Assembly: GCF_014204835.1 (NCBI RefSeq)
Contig: NZ_JACHMD010000001.1
Location: 2,046,001-2,110,000 of the forward strand
Source of the DNA: Microbacterium marinum
Lineage (GTDB): Bacteria; Actinomycetota; Actinomycetes; Actinomycetales; Microbacteriaceae
Length of the DNA: 64,000 bases
Direction of reading: 5' to 3'
In this document: positions 27,104 to 37,270 of the stretch, one piece after another
Layout of the letters: every line of letters begins with the position of its first letter
How positions within the stretch are numbered: the first letter of the stretch is position 1
Notes under the pieces: model-generated
What the model was told of the DNA's origin: nothing
The model's input: only the letters and a program-made list of their open reading frames with translations
Databases searched by the model: none
Translations under genes and position numbers: made by a program

Positions 27104-27580
27104 TCAGGCCTTGGGCTTGTCGTCCGCGTCGGGCGTGCCGTCGGTCGCGGTGGGCGCGTCGGTCGCGGCGGGCGGGTCGATCTCGGTGCGCGGGGTGGCG
27201 GCATCCGAGGAGGACACGATGACGTCGTCACCGGGCACCGTCTCGTCGACGGTCTCGTCCTCGGGCTCGACGGCCCGCAGGATCGCCTGGCTGTGCACCT
27301 CGATCACCACGCCGGGGGCGAGCTCGATGTGCGCAGGCTGCGAGAGGTCGGTGGCGTCGTACTCGACGATGGTGCCGTAAAGGCCGCCCTGCAGGAGGAC
27401 CTTCACCCCGGGAACCATCTGAAGAGCCTTCTTCTCCTGCTCTTCCTTCATCTTCTTCGTACGACGGCGCGAGCTCCAGAACATGAAGACCAGCAGAGCC
27501 GCCAGCAGGATGAGGAGGCCGTAATCGGTGAGGAAGTTCCCCCCGGTCGCCTGCTGCGTGTTCTGGGTGAGGAGCATCAT
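27104..27580 (-). CDS. yajC: Preprotein translocase subunit YajC
   Basis: Accessory subunit of the SecDF complex. The 158-residue protein has one transmembrane helix (about 20-36, LLILLAALLVFMFWS), a basic anchor (SRRRTKKMKEEQEKK) and the YajC core (MVPGVKVLLQGGLYGTIVEY). A long acidic, Ala/Thr-rich tail (about 105-158) is an extension compared with the roughly 100-residue family norm. ATG 27577 is an alternative start. First gene of yajC-secD-secF. Confidence 0.93.
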   Translation of the reverse strand: MMLLTQNTQQATGGNFLTDYGLLILLAALLVFMFWSSRRRTKKMKEEQEKKALQMVPGVKVLLQGGLYGTIVEYDATDLSQPAHIELAPGVVIEVHSQAILRAVEPEDETVDETVPGDDVIVSSSDAATPRTEIDPPAATDAPTATDGTPDADDKPKA

Positions 27581-27655
27581 GGACCGGGTATCGCCTTTCG
27601 GGTGGCACGCCGCATCCGCGCGGCGAAGAGGGGGGTGGCCGATGGCCTTCAGCGA

Positions 27656-28681
27656 TTATAGGTCATCGAGGGAAAGCGCCCCGTCGTGGCGCGAGACACC
27701 CAAATGGGCATACGCATCGCGGGTGGCGACCCGCCCGCGCGGGGTCCGCCCCATGAAGCCGATGCGCACCAGATAGGGCTCGACGACCGACTCGATGGTG
27801 TCCGCTTCCTCGCCGACGGCCACCGCGAGGGTGTTCAGGCCGACGGGACCGCCGCGGAAGCGCCTGATCAGCGCGTCGAGCACGGCCCGGTCGAGGCGGT
27901 CGAGCCCGAGGTCGTCGACGTCGTAGAGCGTGAGCGCCGCCGAGACGTCGTCGATGGATGCCGCGGTGGACGAATCGCCGTGGACAACGACGTAGTCCCG
28001 CACGCGGCGCAGCAGGCGGTTCGCGATGCGCGGCGTCCCACGCGACCGACCGGCGATCTCGGCGCGGGACTGCGGCGGAAGGGCGACCCCCAGCATGACC
28101 GCGGAGCGGGCGATGACCTGCTCTAGTTCGGCCGGCTCGTAGTACTCGAGGTGCGCGGTGAACCCGAAGCGGTCCCGCAGCGGATTGGGCAGCATGCCCG
28201 ACCTCGTCGTCGCCCCCACCAGCGTGAACGGCGCGAGATCGAGGGGGATGCTCGTGGCTCCGGCACCTTTGCCCACCATGATGTCGATCCGGAAATCCTC
28301 CATCGCGAGGTAGAGCATCTCTTCTGCCGAGCGGGCCATCCGGTGGATCTCATCGATGAAGAGCACCTCCCCTGGAACGAGGCTCGACAGCAGCGCCGCG
28401 AGGTCCCCCGCGTGCTGGATGGCCGGGCCGCTGGAGAGCCGGAGGGGCTTCTCGCTCTCGTGCGCGACGATCATCGCGAGCGTCGTCTTGCCGAGCCCCG
28501 GGGGCCCGGACAGCAGGATGTGGTCCGCCGGTCGCTGCTGGATGCGCGCCGCGTCGAGGAGAAGCTGGAGCTGGCCCCGGACCTTGGTCTGCCCGACGAA
28601 CTCCGCCAGCGAGGCGGGCCGCAGCGCGCCCTCGACGGCGAGCTCCGTCTCGTCTTCGGCGCGCTCGCGGGGCTCAGACAC
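27656..28681 (-). CDS. ruvB: Holliday junction DNA helicase RuvB
   Basis: AAA+ motor that drives branch migration with RuvA. The 341-residue protein has [19 protein letters not shown], Walker [12 protein letters not shown], Walker [11 protein letters not shown], sensor 1 [11 protein letters not shown] with the Arg finger [13 protein letters not shown], and a C-terminal winged helix ([20 protein letters not shown]). The start is GTG 28681, overlapping ruvA by 8 bp. Confidence 0.97.
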   Translation of the reverse strand: MSEPRERAEDETELAVEGALRPASLAEFVGQTKVRGQLQLLLDAARIQQRPADHILLSGPPGLGKTTLAMIVAHESEKPLRLSSGPAIQHAGDLAALLSSLVPGEVLFIDEIHRMARSAEEMLYLAMEDFRIDIMVGKGAGATSIPLDLAPFTLVGATTRSGMLPNPLRDRFGFTAHLEYYEPAELEQVIARSAVMLGVALPPQSRAEIAGRSRGTPRIANRLLRRVRDYVVVHGDSSTAASIDDVSAALTLYDVDDLGLDRLDRAVLDALIRRFRGGPVGLNTLAVAVGEEADTIESVVEPYLVRIGFMGRTPRGRVATRDAYAHLGVSRHDGALSLDDL

Positions 28682-29291
28682 CGGTTCTCTCCTTGCGCGC
28701 CGGGCCCAGCTGCGCGAGCGCGAGCTTCAGGAGCGACGGCACGGTGGCTCCGGTCGGCGCCGCGTCGAGGACCGTGGCGGTCGCCTCGACGGCGACACGT
28801 TCGGACCATCCCAGGGCGATGAGGGCCGCGGTGACCTGGTCGGCAAGACCGGATGCGGTTGGCGTCGACGCGCCGGCGACTGCGGCGGCGGGAGCGTGGA
28901 GCTTGCCCGCCAGCTGCACGACGATCAGCTTGGCCGTCTTCGGCCCGATGCCCGAGACGCGGCGGAAGGGCGCATCGTCCTCGTCGGCGACTGCGCGGGC
29001 GATCTGATCGACCGTCAATGAGGACAGCACGCCGAGAGCGGACTTCGGGCCAACGCCCGAGACGCTCAGCAGCTGTCCGAACACATCCAGATCGGCCCGC
29101 TCCGCGAATCCGAAGAGCGACATGGAATCCTCGCGCACGATGAGCGCCGTGTGGAGTGAGCGCTCGTCGCCGAGGTGGAGCTCCCTCGCGAGCTGAGCGG
29201 TGACCGCGACGGCGTATCCCACTCCGTTCACGTCGAGGACGACGGAGTCGGGCTCCACGTGCAGCACACGGCCGCGCAGCGACGAGATCAT
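28674..29291 (-). CDS. ruvA: Holliday junction DNA helicase RuvA
   Basis: Tetrameric junction-binding subunit. The 205-residue protein starts [20 protein letters not shown], has two helix-hairpin-helix motifs ([17 protein letters not shown] and [19 protein letters not shown]) and a C-terminal RuvB-interacting domain after an Ala-rich linker ([16 protein letters not shown]). ATG 29291 lies 6 nt after a TAGGGT -10 with no ribosome-binding site, so the ruvAB mRNA is probably leaderless and separate from ruvC. Confidence 0.97.
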   Translation of the reverse strand: MISSLRGRVLHVEPDSVVLDVNGVGYAVAVTAQLARELHLGDERSLHTALIVREDSMSLFGFAERADLDVFGQLLSVSGVGPKSALGVLSSLTVDQIARAVADEDDAPFRRVSGIGPKTAKLIVVQLAGKLHAPAAAVAGASTPTASGLADQVTAALIALGWSERVAVEATATVLDAAPTGATVPSLLKLALAQLGPARKERTGV

Positions 29292-29297
29292 GATTCG

Positions 29298-29303
29298 ACC
29301 CTA
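29298..29303 (-). promoter_or_regulatory. -10 box of leaderless ruvAB
   Basis: TAGGGT on the minus strand, then CGAATC, then ATG of ruvA. Confidence 0.55.
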
Positions 29304-29344
29304 GACGAGGGTTCGGACCTATGTTCGAGCGACACGCGCGCTCG

Positions 29345-29908
29345 TCATCGGCGCGCGACGCGCTCCGCGTCGGCCCAGGCCCGCTGCGCCGGAGTGAGCG
29401 CCTCGCTACCCGCACCCGCCGACGGGCCCCGCCGCCAGGCGTGACAGAGCGCGAGGGCGAGCGCGTCTGCGGCGTCCGCGGGCTGCGGCAGAGCATCGAG
29501 ACGGAGCACGCGAGCGACCATGGTCTGCACCTGGAGCTTGTCTGCGCTCCCATACCCGGTGATGGCCGCCTTCACCTCTGACGGGGTGTGCGTCGCGGCG
29601 GGCAGACCGTGCTCTCCGGCGAGCATGAGGGCGATCCCGCTCGCCTGCGCCGTGCCCATGACGGTGCTGCGGTTGTGCTGCGCGAAGACGCGCTCCACGG
29701 CCACCACATCGGGGGCGTGCGTGGAGATGACGTCGCGGATTCCGGCGGCGATCACGGCGAGGCGCTGCTCGATGGGAAGGTCGACGCCCGAGCGGACGAC
29801 GCCGACGTGCACGAGGCTCGCGCTCCGGTCGCGGCGGACGTCGACGACGCCCACGCCGCAGCGGGTCAAGCCCGGGTCGATGCCGAGAACGCGAAGAGCG
29901 GATGCCAC
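29345..29908 (-). CDS. ruvC: Crossover junction endodeoxyribonuclease RuvC
   Basis: Resolves Holliday junctions as a dimer. The 187-residue RNase H-fold nuclease has the catalytic [17 protein letters not shown], the second acid in [21 protein letters not shown], and the C-terminal [15 protein letters not shown] with the last Asp residues. The start is GTG 29908, 6 nt after a TAGCGT -10, so leaderless. Located directly before ruvAB. Confidence 0.96.
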   Translation of the reverse strand: MASALRVLGIDPGLTRCGVGVVDVRRDRSASLVHVGVVRSGVDLPIEQRLAVIAAGIRDVISTHAPDVVAVERVFAQHNRSTVMGTAQASGIALMLAGEHGLPAATHTPSEVKAAITGYGSADKLQVQTMVARVLRLDALPQPADAADALALALCHAWRRGPSAGAGSEALTPAQRAWADAERVARR

Positions 29909-29914
29909 TCCCCC

Positions 29915-29920
29915 ACGCTA
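29915..29920 (-). promoter_or_regulatory. -10 box of leaderless ruvC
   Basis: TAGCGT on the minus strand, then GGGGGA, then GTG of ruvC. Confidence 0.55.
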
Positions 29921-29963
29921 GGCGGGGTCGCGCGGCATCCGCTCCAGGCGCGCCAGCGAGGAG

Positions 29964-30728
29964 TCAGTCCTCGCCGTCCTCCTCGAGCTCGGCCTGGACC
30001 TCGGGGGTCAGGTCGAAATTCGAGAAGACGCTCTGCACGTCGTCGCTGTCTTCGAGGGCGTCGATGAGGCGGAAGATCTTCCGCGCCGTGTCGGCGTCGA
30101 CTTCGACCTTGAGGTTCGGCACGAACTCGACATCGGCGGACTCGTACTCGAGACCGGCCTCCGTCAGGGCGGTCCGGACCGACACGAGGTCGGTCGCCTC
30201 GGTGACCACCTCGAAGCCTTCCCCTCGCGGCTCGACTTCTTCGGCCCCCGCTTCGAGGGCGGCCATCATCACGTCGTCCTCGGTCGTTCCCTCACCGGAG
30301 ACGACGATGACTCCCTTGCGCGTGAAGTTGTAGGCGACCGATCCGGGGTCCGCCAGCGTTCCACCGTTGCGGGTCAGGGCCGTGCGGACCTCCGCGGCGG
30401 CGCGGTTCTTGTTGTCGGTCAGACACTCGACCATGAGTGCGACGCCGTTCGGGCCGTAGGCCTCGTACATGATCGACGTGTATTCGACCGACTCGCCGCC
30501 GATACCGGCGCCGCGCTTGATCGCGCGGTCGATGTTGTCCTTCGGGACAGAGGTCTTCTTGGCCTTCAAGACCGCGTCGAACAGCGTCGGATTGCCCTGC
30601 AGATCCGCGCCGCCGAGCTTGGCCGCGACCTCGATGTTCTTGATCAGCTTCGCCCAGGACTTCGCTCGGCGCGAGTCGATGACGGCCTTCTTGTGCTTCG
30701 TGGTGGCCCACTTGGAATGTCCGCTCAC
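29964..30728 (-). CDS. yebC: YebC/PmpR family protein (TACO1-like)
   Basis: Conserved 254-residue protein, annotated elsewhere as transcriptional regulator and recently linked to translation of proline-rich stretches. It begins [20 protein letters not shown] and contains [34 protein letters not shown] and [16 protein letters not shown], all family signatures; the C-terminus is acidic. The start is GTG 30728 behind GAGAGGAG. It precedes ruvC, the standard yebC-ruvC-ruvA-ruvB order. Confidence 0.95.
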   Translation of the reverse strand: MSGHSKWATTKHKKAVIDSRRAKSWAKLIKNIEVAAKLGGADLQGNPTLFDAVLKAKKTSVPKDNIDRAIKRGAGIGGESVEYTSIMYEAYGPNGVALMVECLTDNKNRAAAEVRTALTRNGGTLADPGSVAYNFTRKGVIVVSGEGTTEDDVMMAALEAGAEEVEPRGEGFEVVTEATDLVSVRTALTEAGLEYESADVEFVPNLKVEVDADTARKIFRLIDALEDSDDVQSVFSNFDLTPEVQAELEEDGED

Positions 30729-30807
30729 GGGACTCCTCTCGAAAAACCGTCGTTCAGTCTACCTGCGCGCCCCCGACCCGTGCGGGGATCTGGTCGCGGC
30801 AGGCCGG

Positions 30808-31401
30808 TCAGACGGCGCGGGAGCGGACACGGCCGAGAAACATCCGATGGAAGCGACGGTCACCGCTGACTTCGGGGTGGAACGCCGTCGCGAGCAGGCC
30901 ACCCTGCGCGACGGCGACCGCGCCGGCCGGGACGCTCGCCAGCACGTCGACACCGGGACCGGCCTCGACCACGAGGGGCGCGCGGATGAACGCGGCCACG
31001 ACCGGCTCGGTGCCGAGCGCCGGGACGTCGAGGGTCGTCTCGAACGACTCCACCTGACCGCCGAAGGCGTTCCGTCGCACGGTCACGTCGATCCCGCCAA
31101 AGGTCTGCTGGCCGACGATCCCATCGAGGATGCGATCGGCGAGCAGGATCATTCCGGCGCACGTCCCGTACATCGGCATCCCGGCGGCGATCGCGTCGCG
31201 GATCGGCTCCTGCATGTCGAAGGCGCGGGCGAGTTTGTCGATGACACTCGATTCCCCGCCGGGAAGAACGAGACCGTCGACGGATGCCAGTTCATCGGGG
31301 CGCCGCACGAGCACGACCTCGGCGCCGAGGTCCCCGAGCACGCGGGCGTGCTCGCGCACGTCGCCCTGCAGCGCGAGGACCCCGACCCGAGGTGCGGTCA
31401 C
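30808..31401 (-). CDS. pdxT: Pyridoxal 5'-phosphate synthase glutaminase subunit
   Basis: Releases ammonia from glutamine for PLP synthesis by PdxS. The 197-residue class I amidotransferase has [10 protein letters not shown] (45-54), the nucleophile C81 in [11 protein letters not shown], and the His/Glu pair in [13 protein letters not shown]. The ATG overlaps the pdxS stop by 4 bp, keeping the two subunits coupled. Confidence 0.97.
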   Translation of the reverse strand: MTAPRVGVLALQGDVREHARVLGDLGAEVVLVRRPDELASVDGLVLPGGESSVIDKLARAFDMQEPIRDAIAAGMPMYGTCAGMILLADRILDGIVGQQTFGGIDVTVRRNAFGGQVESFETTLDVPALGTEPVVAAFIRAPLVVEAGPGVDVLASVPAGAVAVAQGGLLATAFHPEVSGDRRFHRMFLGRVRSRAV

Positions 31402-32288
31402 CAGCCGCGCTCGGCGAGGCGGTGAGGCGCGGGCAGATCGCTCACGTTGATGCCGACCATCGCCTCACCGAGGCCGCGGGAGACGTTCGCGATCACGCTC
31501 GGGTCATCGAAGAACGTCGTCGCCTTCACGATCGCCGCGGCGCGCTCGGCGGGATTTCCGCTCTTGAAGATCCCGGACCCGACGAAGACACCGTCGGCGC
31601 CGAGCTGCATCATCATCGCGGCATCCGCCGGTGTCGCGACGCCACCGGCGACGAAGAGGACGACCGGCAGCGTCCCGGTCTCAGCCACTTCGGCGACGAG
31701 ATCGTACGGCGCCTGCAGCTCTTTCGCCGCGACGTACAGCTCGTCCTTCGACAGCGAGGCGAGCGCGGCGATCTCGCCGCGGATCTTGCGGATGTGCTTC
31801 ATCGCTTCGGAGACGTCGCCGGTGCCGGCCTCGCCCTTGGAGCGGATCATGGCGGCGCCCTCGGTGATGCGGCGCAGAGCTTCGCCCAGGTTCGTCGCAC
31901 CGCAGACGAAGGGCACCGTGTAGCCCCACTTGTCGATGTGGTTCACGTAGTCGGCGGGCGAGAGCACCTCCGATTCGTCGATGTAATCGACTCCGAGCTC
32001 CTGGAGCACCTGCGCTTCGACGAAGTGACCGATGCGTGCCTTCGCCATCACCGGAATCGAGACCGCCTCGATGATGCCGTCGATCATGTCGGGGTCGCTC
32101 ATCCGTGAGACGCCGCCCTGGGCGCGGATGTCGGCGGGGACCCGCTCGAGCGCCATCACGGCAACGGCGCCGGCGTCTTCGGCGATCTTCGCCTGGTCGG
32201 GAGTGACGACGTCCATGATGACGCCGCCCTTGAGCATCTCGGCGAGGCCGCGCTTCACGCGGGCAGTTCCGGTGGCATTCGTTGGCAT
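31398..32288 (-). CDS. pdxS: Pyridoxal 5'-phosphate synthase lyase subunit
   Basis: Builds PLP from ribose 5-phosphate, glyceraldehyde 3-phosphate and ammonia. The 296-residue TIM barrel has [19 protein letters not shown], Lys83 in [15 protein letters not shown] that forms the substrate Schiff base, and the second Lys in [16 protein letters not shown] 32288 lies 7 nt after a TAGCTT -10, so a leaderless start is likely; open frame upstream belongs to the regulator's promoter and coding region. Divergent from pdxR. Confidence 0.97.
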   Translation of the reverse strand: MPTNATGTARVKRGLAEMLKGGVIMDVVTPDQAKIAEDAGAVAVMALERVPADIRAQGGVSRMSDPDMIDGIIEAVSIPVMAKARIGHFVEAQVLQELGVDYIDESEVLSPADYVNHIDKWGYTVPFVCGATNLGEALRRITEGAAMIRSKGEAGTGDVSEAMKHIRKIRGEIAALASLSKDELYVAAKELQAPYDLVAEVAETGTLPVVLFVAGGVATPADAAMMMQLGADGVFVGSGIFKSGNPAERAAAIVKATTFFDDPSVIANVSRGLGEAMVGINVSDLPAPHRLAERGW

Positions 32289-32295
32289 AGGCCAA

Positions 32296-32321
32296 AAGCT
32301 AGCATGTCCGGGACATAGACT
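32296..32321. promoter_or_regulatory. Divergent pdxST/pdxR promoters with palindromic operator
   Basis: The 40-bp gap holds a minus-strand -10 (TAGCTT, 32301-32296) for pdxS and a plus-strand -10 (TAGACT, 32316-32321) for pdxR. Each sits 7 nt before its ATG. Between them is the perfect palindrome ATGTCCGGGACAT (32304-32316). It would lie in the -10/-35 spacer of both promoters, a likely site for the MocR regulator; binding is inferred. Confidence 0.65.
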
Positions 32322-32328
32322 CGTCGCT

Positions 32329-33681
32329 ATGACGAACGAGCTCCTCGCGATCGCCGGCGACTCCGCCGCCGAGATCGCCGACAGCGTCCGTTCGCTCATC
32401 GACCGCGGCATCCTGGAGCCGGGGTCACCGCTGCCGCCCGTGCGCGCCCTCGCCGAGACGATCGGCGTGAATCGCAACACCGTCGTGGCCGCCTACCGCC
32501 AACTCGCCGCCGCCGGGGCGGTCGAGACCGCTGGACGCGCGGGGACACGCGTGGCGGGACGATCCGACCTCGCCGAGGAGGGATTCTCGGCCGACACCGT
32601 GCTGCGCGATGTCGGGACCGGCAATCCCGACGCGTCGCGCATCCCCGAGCTCGGCCCTGCGCTCGCGACGCTCGCCGGTCGACCGGTCCTGTACGGCGAA
32701 CCCACCATCGATCCCGCCCTCGAGAGGTGGGCGCGCGATTGGATCGAGGCCGATCTCCCCCACCGCGACGACGTCCGGCTCACCATCACGGGCGGCGCGG
32801 TCGACGCACTCGAGCGCTTGTTCACCGGTGCGCTGACCCGCGACGACCCGATCGGGCTCGAAGACCCGTGCTTCCTGTCCGCGCAGCGAACCGTTCGCGC
32901 CGGCGGCTACCGGCCGGTCGCGATCCCGGTCGACGACGAGGGCATGACGGTCGAAGGGCTCCGCGCCGCACTCGATGCAGGCGTGCGAGCGATCGTGTGT
33001 ACGCCGCGCGCCCAGAACCCGACCGGCGTGAGCCTGTCCGAGCGGCGCGCCATGGCGCTCCGTGACGTGCTCGCCCCCCACCCGTACGTCCTCGTCATCG
33101 AAGACGACCACTTCTCCATGCTCTCGAGCTCGCCGTTCCACTCGATCGTCGGCGCGGGCCACCGACGATGGGCGCTGATTCGATCGGTCTCGAAGTTCCT
33201 CGGGCCCGACATGTGCCTCGCCGTGACGGCCAGTGACCCCGAGACCGCCGATCGCCTCGCGCAGCGACTCAGCCCCGGGTCGACCTGGGTCAGCCACCTC
33301 CTGCAGCGCCTGGTCGTGTCCCTGGTCTCCGACCCCGCCGTGACCGCGCACATCGCCGATACCGCGCGCCATTACCGAGCACGCAACACCGCGTTCGCCG
33401 AAACCCTGACCTCGCTCGGGATAGCCACGACCGCCGGCGACGGCCTGAGCGTGTGGGTGCCGGTCCCCGGCCCCGGGCGCGCGGTCGCGGAGCAGCTCAT
33501 GCGCCGCGGCTGGCTCGCGCGTCCCGGCGAGGAGTTCGTGCTCCGCGATGACACCGCCGCCGCGCATCTGCGACTGACCGTCCACGACCTGTCCGATGAC
33601 GACGCCGAGCGGCTCGCCGCCGACGTCGTCGCCGCTGCGCGATCGCTCGCGCCGACGAAGAAAGTGATGACCCGCCCATGA
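32329..33681 (+). CDS. pdxR: MocR/GntR family regulator with aminotransferase domain (PdxR-like)
   Basis: A 450-residue fusion of a GntR winged helix (1-72; [21 protein letters not shown]) and a type I aminotransferase domain used to sense PLP. The aminotransferase part keeps NPTG (230-233), Asp260 in VIEDDHFSM and the PLP Schiff-base Lys289 in [10 protein letters not shown]. Divergent from pdxST and overlapping pdxY by 4 bp. This context matches PdxR regulators, which activate pdxST when PLP is scarce. The symbol rests on context and fold, not on experiment. Confidence 0.88.
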   Translation: MTNELLAIAGDSAAEIADSVRSLIDRGILEPGSPLPPVRALAETIGVNRNTVVAAYRQLAAAGAVETAGRAGTRVAGRSDLAEEGFSADTVLRDVGTGNPDASRIPELGPALATLAGRPVLYGEPTIDPALERWARDWIEADLPHRDDVRLTITGGAVDALERLFTGALTRDDPIGLEDPCFLSAQRTVRAGGYRPVAIPVDDEGMTVEGLRAALDAGVRAIVCTPRAQNPTGVSLSERRAMALRDVLAPHPYVLVIEDDHFSMLSSSPFHSIVGAGHRRWALIRSVSKFLGPDMCLAVTASDPETADRLAQRLSPGSTWVSHLLQRLVVSLVSDPAVTAHIADTARHYRARNTAFAETLTSLGIATTAGDGLSVWVPVPGPGRAVAEQLMRRGWLARPGEEFVLRDDTAAAHLRLTVHDLSDDDAERLAADVVAAARSLAPTKKVMTRP

Positions 33682-34529
33682 AGGTCCTGTCGATCCAGTC
33701 CGCCGTCGCGTACGGCCACGTCGGCAACTCCGCCGCCGTCTTCCCCCTGCAGCGCATCGGGGTCGAGGTGCTCCCGGTGTACACGGTGAATTTCTCGAAC
33801 CACACCGGATACGGCGCATGGCGAGGTCCGCTGATCAGCCCGGCGGACGTGTCGGACGTCCTCACCGGCGTCGAGGAGCGCGGCGCGTTCCCCGACATCG
33901 ATGTCGTCCTGTCGGGCTACCAGGGTGGCGAGGGAATCGCCGACGTCATCCTCGACGCTGTCTCGCGGGTCAAGGCCGCCAACCCCGACGCGATCTACGC
34001 GTGCGACCCGGTCATGGGGAACGCGAAGAGCGGGTGCTTCGTCGCCCCCGCGATCCCGATCCTGCTCCGCGAGCGCGTCGTGCCGGCCGCCGACCTCATC
34101 ACCCCGAACCAGTTCGAACTGGGCTTCCTGACGGGCACCGAGCCCGCCGACCTCCAGTCGACCCTGGCGTCGGCGGATGCCGCTCGCGCGATGGGACCCT
34201 CCACCGTCCTGGTCACCAGCGTCGAGCGGCCCGACCGCCCCGAGGGCACGATCGAGATGCTCGCCGTCACGGATGCCGGTGCGTGGATCGTCCGCACCCC
34301 GAAGATTCCGATGAAGGCGAACGGGTCGGGCGACGTCACCGCCGCGCTGTTCACCGCACACTTCCGGGAGACCGGCGACGCGGCATCCGCTCTCGCCAAG
34401 ACGACCTCGAGCGTGTTCGACCTCCTACAGACGACGTTCGACGCCGGCGCCCGCGAACTGCAGCTCATCGAAGCGCAGGAGGCGTACGCGCACCCGCGGA
34501 TGCAGTTCGAGGTCACGCAGGTCCGCTGA
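33678..34529 (+). CDS. pdxY: Pyridoxal kinase
   Basis: Salvage kinase phosphorylating pyridoxal to PLP. The 283-residue ribokinase-fold protein has LSIQSAVAYGHVGNSAAVFP at the N-terminus, the substrate region VNFSNHTGYGAWRG, ACDPVMGN, TPNQFELGFLTG and the catalytic anion-hole motif NGSGDVTAALF. This is the PdxY subtype rather than ThiD-like PdxK. The ATG overlaps the pdxR stop (ATGA), so regulator and kinase are cotranslated. Confidence 0.93.
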   Translation: MKVLSIQSAVAYGHVGNSAAVFPLQRIGVEVLPVYTVNFSNHTGYGAWRGPLISPADVSDVLTGVEERGAFPDIDVVLSGYQGGEGIADVILDAVSRVKAANPDAIYACDPVMGNAKSGCFVAPAIPILLRERVVPAADLITPNQFELGFLTGTEPADLQSTLASADAARAMGPSTVLVTSVERPDRPEGTIEMLAVTDAGAWIVRTPKIPMKANGSGDVTAALFTAHFRETGDAASALAKTTSSVFDLLQTTFDAGARELQLIEAQEAYAHPRMQFEVTQVR

Positions 34530-34541
34530 GCCGCGCGGCGC

Positions 34542-34561
34542 GGCCGGTCAGATGACCGGCC
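34542..34561. terminator. Inverted repeat between pdxY and the HIT gene
   Basis: GGCCGGTCA (34542-34550) and TGACCGGCC (34553-34561) form a perfect 9-bp hairpin with a 2-nt centre between two convergent genes. It includes the stop codon of the HIT gene. No T-run. Confidence 0.45.
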
Positions 34562-35099
34562 AGCCGCCCTGCACGGCATCGCGTACCTCGCCCAGCAGCT
34601 GCGGCAGGGCCTTGGTCTTGGCGATGATCGGGAAGAAGTTCGCATCGGTCGCCCACCGCGGCACGACGTGCTGGTGGAGGTGCTCGGCGACGCCCGCGCC
34701 GGCGACGGCGCCTTGATTCATCCCGATGTTGAAGCCGTCGCAGCGGGCGACGCCGCGGAGCACCCGCATGGCCACTTGCGTCAGCGCGCCGATCTCCGCG
34801 ACCTCTTCGGGCGTCGCCTCGTCGTAGGTCGAGAAGTGGCGGTACGGGCACACGAGCAGGTGACCGGAGTTGTAGGGGAAGAGGTTCAGCAGCACGTAGG
34901 CCGTCTCGCCCCGCGCGACGATGAGACCTTCTTCGTCGGTCTTCCCGGGAGCCGCACAGAACGGGCAGTCGTGCTTGAGCGGCTCGGGGCCGGCCTGGAT
35001 GTACGCCATCCGGTGCGGCGTCCACAGCCGCTGGAACTCGTCGGGCACGCCCGCCAGCTCGGCGGCGTCCTCGAGTCGCCCGTTCGGTTCCTCGGTCAT
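34548..35099 (-). CDS. HIT domain nucleotide hydrolase/phosphorylase
   Basis: A 183-residue histidine-triad protein of the type encoded after thrS in actinobacteria. It has a CPFC zinc motif ([10 protein letters not shown]), [17 protein letters not shown], and the triad [10 protein letters not shown]. The family hydrolyses or phosphorolyses dinucleoside polyphosphates such as Ap4A, which aminoacyl-tRNA synthetases make as by-products; that fits its 4-bp overlap with thrS, but its substrate here is inferred. Confidence 0.9.
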   Translation of the reverse strand: MTEEPNGRLEDAAELAGVPDEFQRLWTPHRMAYIQAGPEPLKHDCPFCAAPGKTDEEGLIVARGETAYVLLNLFPYNSGHLLVCPYRHFSTYDEATPEEVAEIGALTQVAMRVLRGVARCDGFNIGMNQGAVAGAGVAEHLHQHVVPRWATDANFFPIIAKTKALPQLLGEVRDAVQGGWPVI

Positions 35100-37114
35100 G
35101 CGAGGTCCTCCGCGGTGTTCACGAGCGCACGCGTGCGCACGGCATCGACGATCTTCGCGACGGCCTCGGCGACCGGGATGCCGTTCGTCTGCGTCCCGTC
35201 GCGGAAGCGGAAGGAGACGGTCTCGCCCGAGCGGTCCTGCTCCCCCGCGATGAGCTGGAGCGGCACCTTCTGCGTGGTGTGGGTGCGGATCTTCTTCGGC
35301 ATCCGGTCGTCGGAGTGGTCGACCTCGGCACGGATGCCGGCAGCGCGCAGCTGCGCGATGATGCCGTCGAGGTACGGGGCGTACTCCTCGGCGACGGGGA
35401 TGCCGACGACCTGGACCGGAGCGAGCCACACGGGGAACGCGCCGGCGTAGTGCTCGAGCAGGATCGCGAAGAACCGCTCGATCGAGCCGAACAGCGCCCG
35501 GTGGATCATGACGGGACGGTGCTTCTCGCCGTCCGGGCCGGTGTATTCGAGCTCGAACCGCTCGGGCTGGTTGAAGTCGAGCTGGATGGTCGACATCTGC
35601 CACGTGCGGCCGATGGCGTCGCGGGCCTGCACCGAGATCTTCGGTCCGTAGAACGCCGCACCGCCCGGGTCGGGCACGAGCTCGAGGCCGGAGCCTTCGG
35701 CGACCTCCCGGAGGGTCTGCGTCGCCTCGGTCCACAGGCGGTCGTCGCCGATGAACTTCGGGTTGCCCTCCTCCTTCGTGGACAGCTCGAGGTAGAAGTC
35801 GTTGAGTCCGTAGTCGCGAAGGGTCTGGAGCACGAACTCGAGGCTGTGCTCCAGCTCGCCCTTGACCTGGTCGGCGGTGACGTAGATGTGGGTGTCGTCC
35901 TGCGTCATCCCTCGCACGCGGGTGAGGCCGGCGAGCGTGCCGCTCTTCTCGTAGCGGTAGACCGAGCCGAACTCGCTGAGGCGCAGCGGGAGCTCCCGGT
36001 AGCTGCGACCACGCGAACGGAAGATCAGGTTGTGGAACGGGCAGTTCATGGGCTTCAGGTAGTACTCCTGGCCCTCGCGGGAGACGTGACCGTCGGCATC
36101 CACCACCTCATCGAGCACCATCGGGGGGTACATGCCGTCGGCGTACCACTGCAGGTGACCGCTCGTCATGAACAGGTCGCCCTTGGTGATGTGCGGCGTG
36201 TTGACGACGTCGTAGCCGTTGGCCAGCAGACGCTCGCGCATGTAGCGCTCGATCTCGTACCGGATGATCCCGCCCTTGGGGTGGAACACCGAAAGGCCGG
36301 GGCCGATCTCGTCGGGGAAGGAGAAGAGGTCGAGCTCCTTGCCGAGCTTCCGGTGGTCGCGCTTGGCGGCCTCCTCGAGGCGGTGCTGGTAGGCCCGCAG
36401 CTCGTCCTTCGTCGGCCATGCGGTGCCGTAGATGCGCTGGAGCTGCGGATTCTTCTCGCTGCCCCGCCAGTACGCGCCGGCAACGCGGGTGAGGTCCCAG
36501 CCGTTGCCGACCATGCGGGTGCCGGGCACGTGCGGGCCGCGGCAGAGGTCCTTCCAGACCGTCTCCCCGTCGCGGTTCACGTTGTCGTAGATCGTGAGTT
36601 CACCGGCACCGACCTCGACGGACGCGCCCTCGGCGGCATCTGCTCCCGATCCGGGCCCACCGGCCAGGTCGATGAGCTCGAGCTTGAAGGGCTCGTCGGC
36701 GAGTTCGGCCTTCGCTTCGGCCTCGGTGACGACGCGGCGGACGAACCGCTGGCCCTCGCGGACGATGCGCTCCATCTCCTTCTTGATGGCCTTGACGTCT
36801 TCGGGGGTGAACGGCTCGTCGACGCCGAAGTCGTAGTAGAACCCGTCGGTGATGAACGGTCCGATGCCGAGGTTCGACTGCGGGCGCACGCGCTGCACCG
36901 CCTGCGCGAGGACGTGGGCGGTCGAGTGACGCAGGATGTTCAACCCGTCCGGGCTTCCTGCGGTCACCGCTTCGACACCGTCGAGATCGTCGATCGTCGT
37001 GGCGAGGTCCTTCAGTTCACCGCGGACGCGGAGGGCGACCACGGAACGGTCGGGAAAGAGGGCGAATCCATCGGCGGGGAGGCTCACAGCCGCCGGCGCG
37101 ATCACATCAGTCAA
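35096..37114 (-). CDS. thrS: Threonyl-tRNA synthetase
   Basis: Charges tRNA-Thr and edits mischarged Ser-tRNA. The 672-residue protein has a short, divergent TGS-like N-terminus (1-60), the editing domain ([18 protein letters not shown] with HxxxH), and the class II core with zinc ligands in [20 protein letters not shown] and [13 protein letters not shown]; the anticodon-binding domain ends the protein. The start is TTG 37114 with GGAGAAG 5 nt before it; GTG 37105 is an alternative. A leader of about 120 nt contains a putative leaderless reading frame. Confidence 0.96.
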   Translation of the reverse strand: MTDVIAPAAVSLPADGFALFPDRSVVALRVRGELKDLATTIDDLDGVEAVTAGSPDGLNILRHSTAHVLAQAVQRVRPQSNLGIGPFITDGFYYDFGVDEPFTPEDVKAIKKEMERIVREGQRFVRRVVTEAEAKAELADEPFKLELIDLAGGPGSGADAAEGASVEVGAGELTIYDNVNRDGETVWKDLCRGPHVPGTRMVGNGWDLTRVAGAYWRGSEKNPQLQRIYGTAWPTKDELRAYQHRLEEAAKRDHRKLGKELDLFSFPDEIGPGLSVFHPKGGIIRYEIERYMRERLLANGYDVVNTPHITKGDLFMTSGHLQWYADGMYPPMVLDEVVDADGHVSREGQEYYLKPMNCPFHNLIFRSRGRSYRELPLRLSEFGSVYRYEKSGTLAGLTRVRGMTQDDTHIYVTADQVKGELEHSLEFVLQTLRDYGLNDFYLELSTKEEGNPKFIGDDRLWTEATQTLREVAEGSGLELVPDPGGAAFYGPKISVQARDAIGRTWQMSTIQLDFNQPERFELEYTGPDGEKHRPVMIHRALFGSIERFFAILLEHYAGAFPVWLAPVQVVGIPVAEEYAPYLDGIIAQLRAAGIRAEVDHSDDRMPKKIRTHTTQKVPLQLIAGEQDRSGETVSFRFRDGTQTNGIPVAEAVAKIVDAVRTRALVNTAEDLA

Positions 37115-37183
37115 GGGAACTTCTCCAGAAGGTGGCTCGGATCAAGGCTACTCAGCTTCGAGCGCACGCCGCGCTCCGCCCGC

Positions 37184-37237
37184 TCAGGCCCCAGGCGTTC
37201 GCGTGCCGGCGACGATGACGTGCCGACCGGGTTCCAT
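37184..37237 (-). CDS. Putative leaderless leader peptide upstream of thrS
   Basis: A 17-codon frame, MEPGRHVIVAGTRTPGA then TGA, begins at the ATG 6 nt after the TAGACT -10 box at 37249-37244, the same geometry as other leaderless genes here. It ends 69 nt before thrS. It contains Thr-Arg-Thr near its end, which could sense charged tRNA-Thr, but two Thr codons are few for a classical attenuator. No T-box signature was seen in the leader. Could be chance. Confidence 0.35.
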   Translation of the reverse strand: MEPGRHVIVAGTRTPGA

Positions 37238-37243
37238 AGGCCG

Positions 37244-37249
37244 AGTCTA
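37244..37249 (-). promoter_or_regulatory. -10 box of thrS
   Basis: TAGACT on the minus strand, 6 nt before the ATG of the short upstream frame and about 130 nt before thrS. Confidence 0.5.
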
Positions 37250-37270
37250 GTAGCCCCTCTCGCAGGGTCC

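Noticed and set aside
37115..37250. T-box riboswitch before thrS.
   Set aside because: No TGGNACCGCG T-box core or antiterminator was found in the leader.
35279..37270. Open frame joined in phase to the start of the SLC13-type transporter.
   Set aside because: It is antisense to thrS and has no transporter-like sequence; the transporter begins at ATG 37271.
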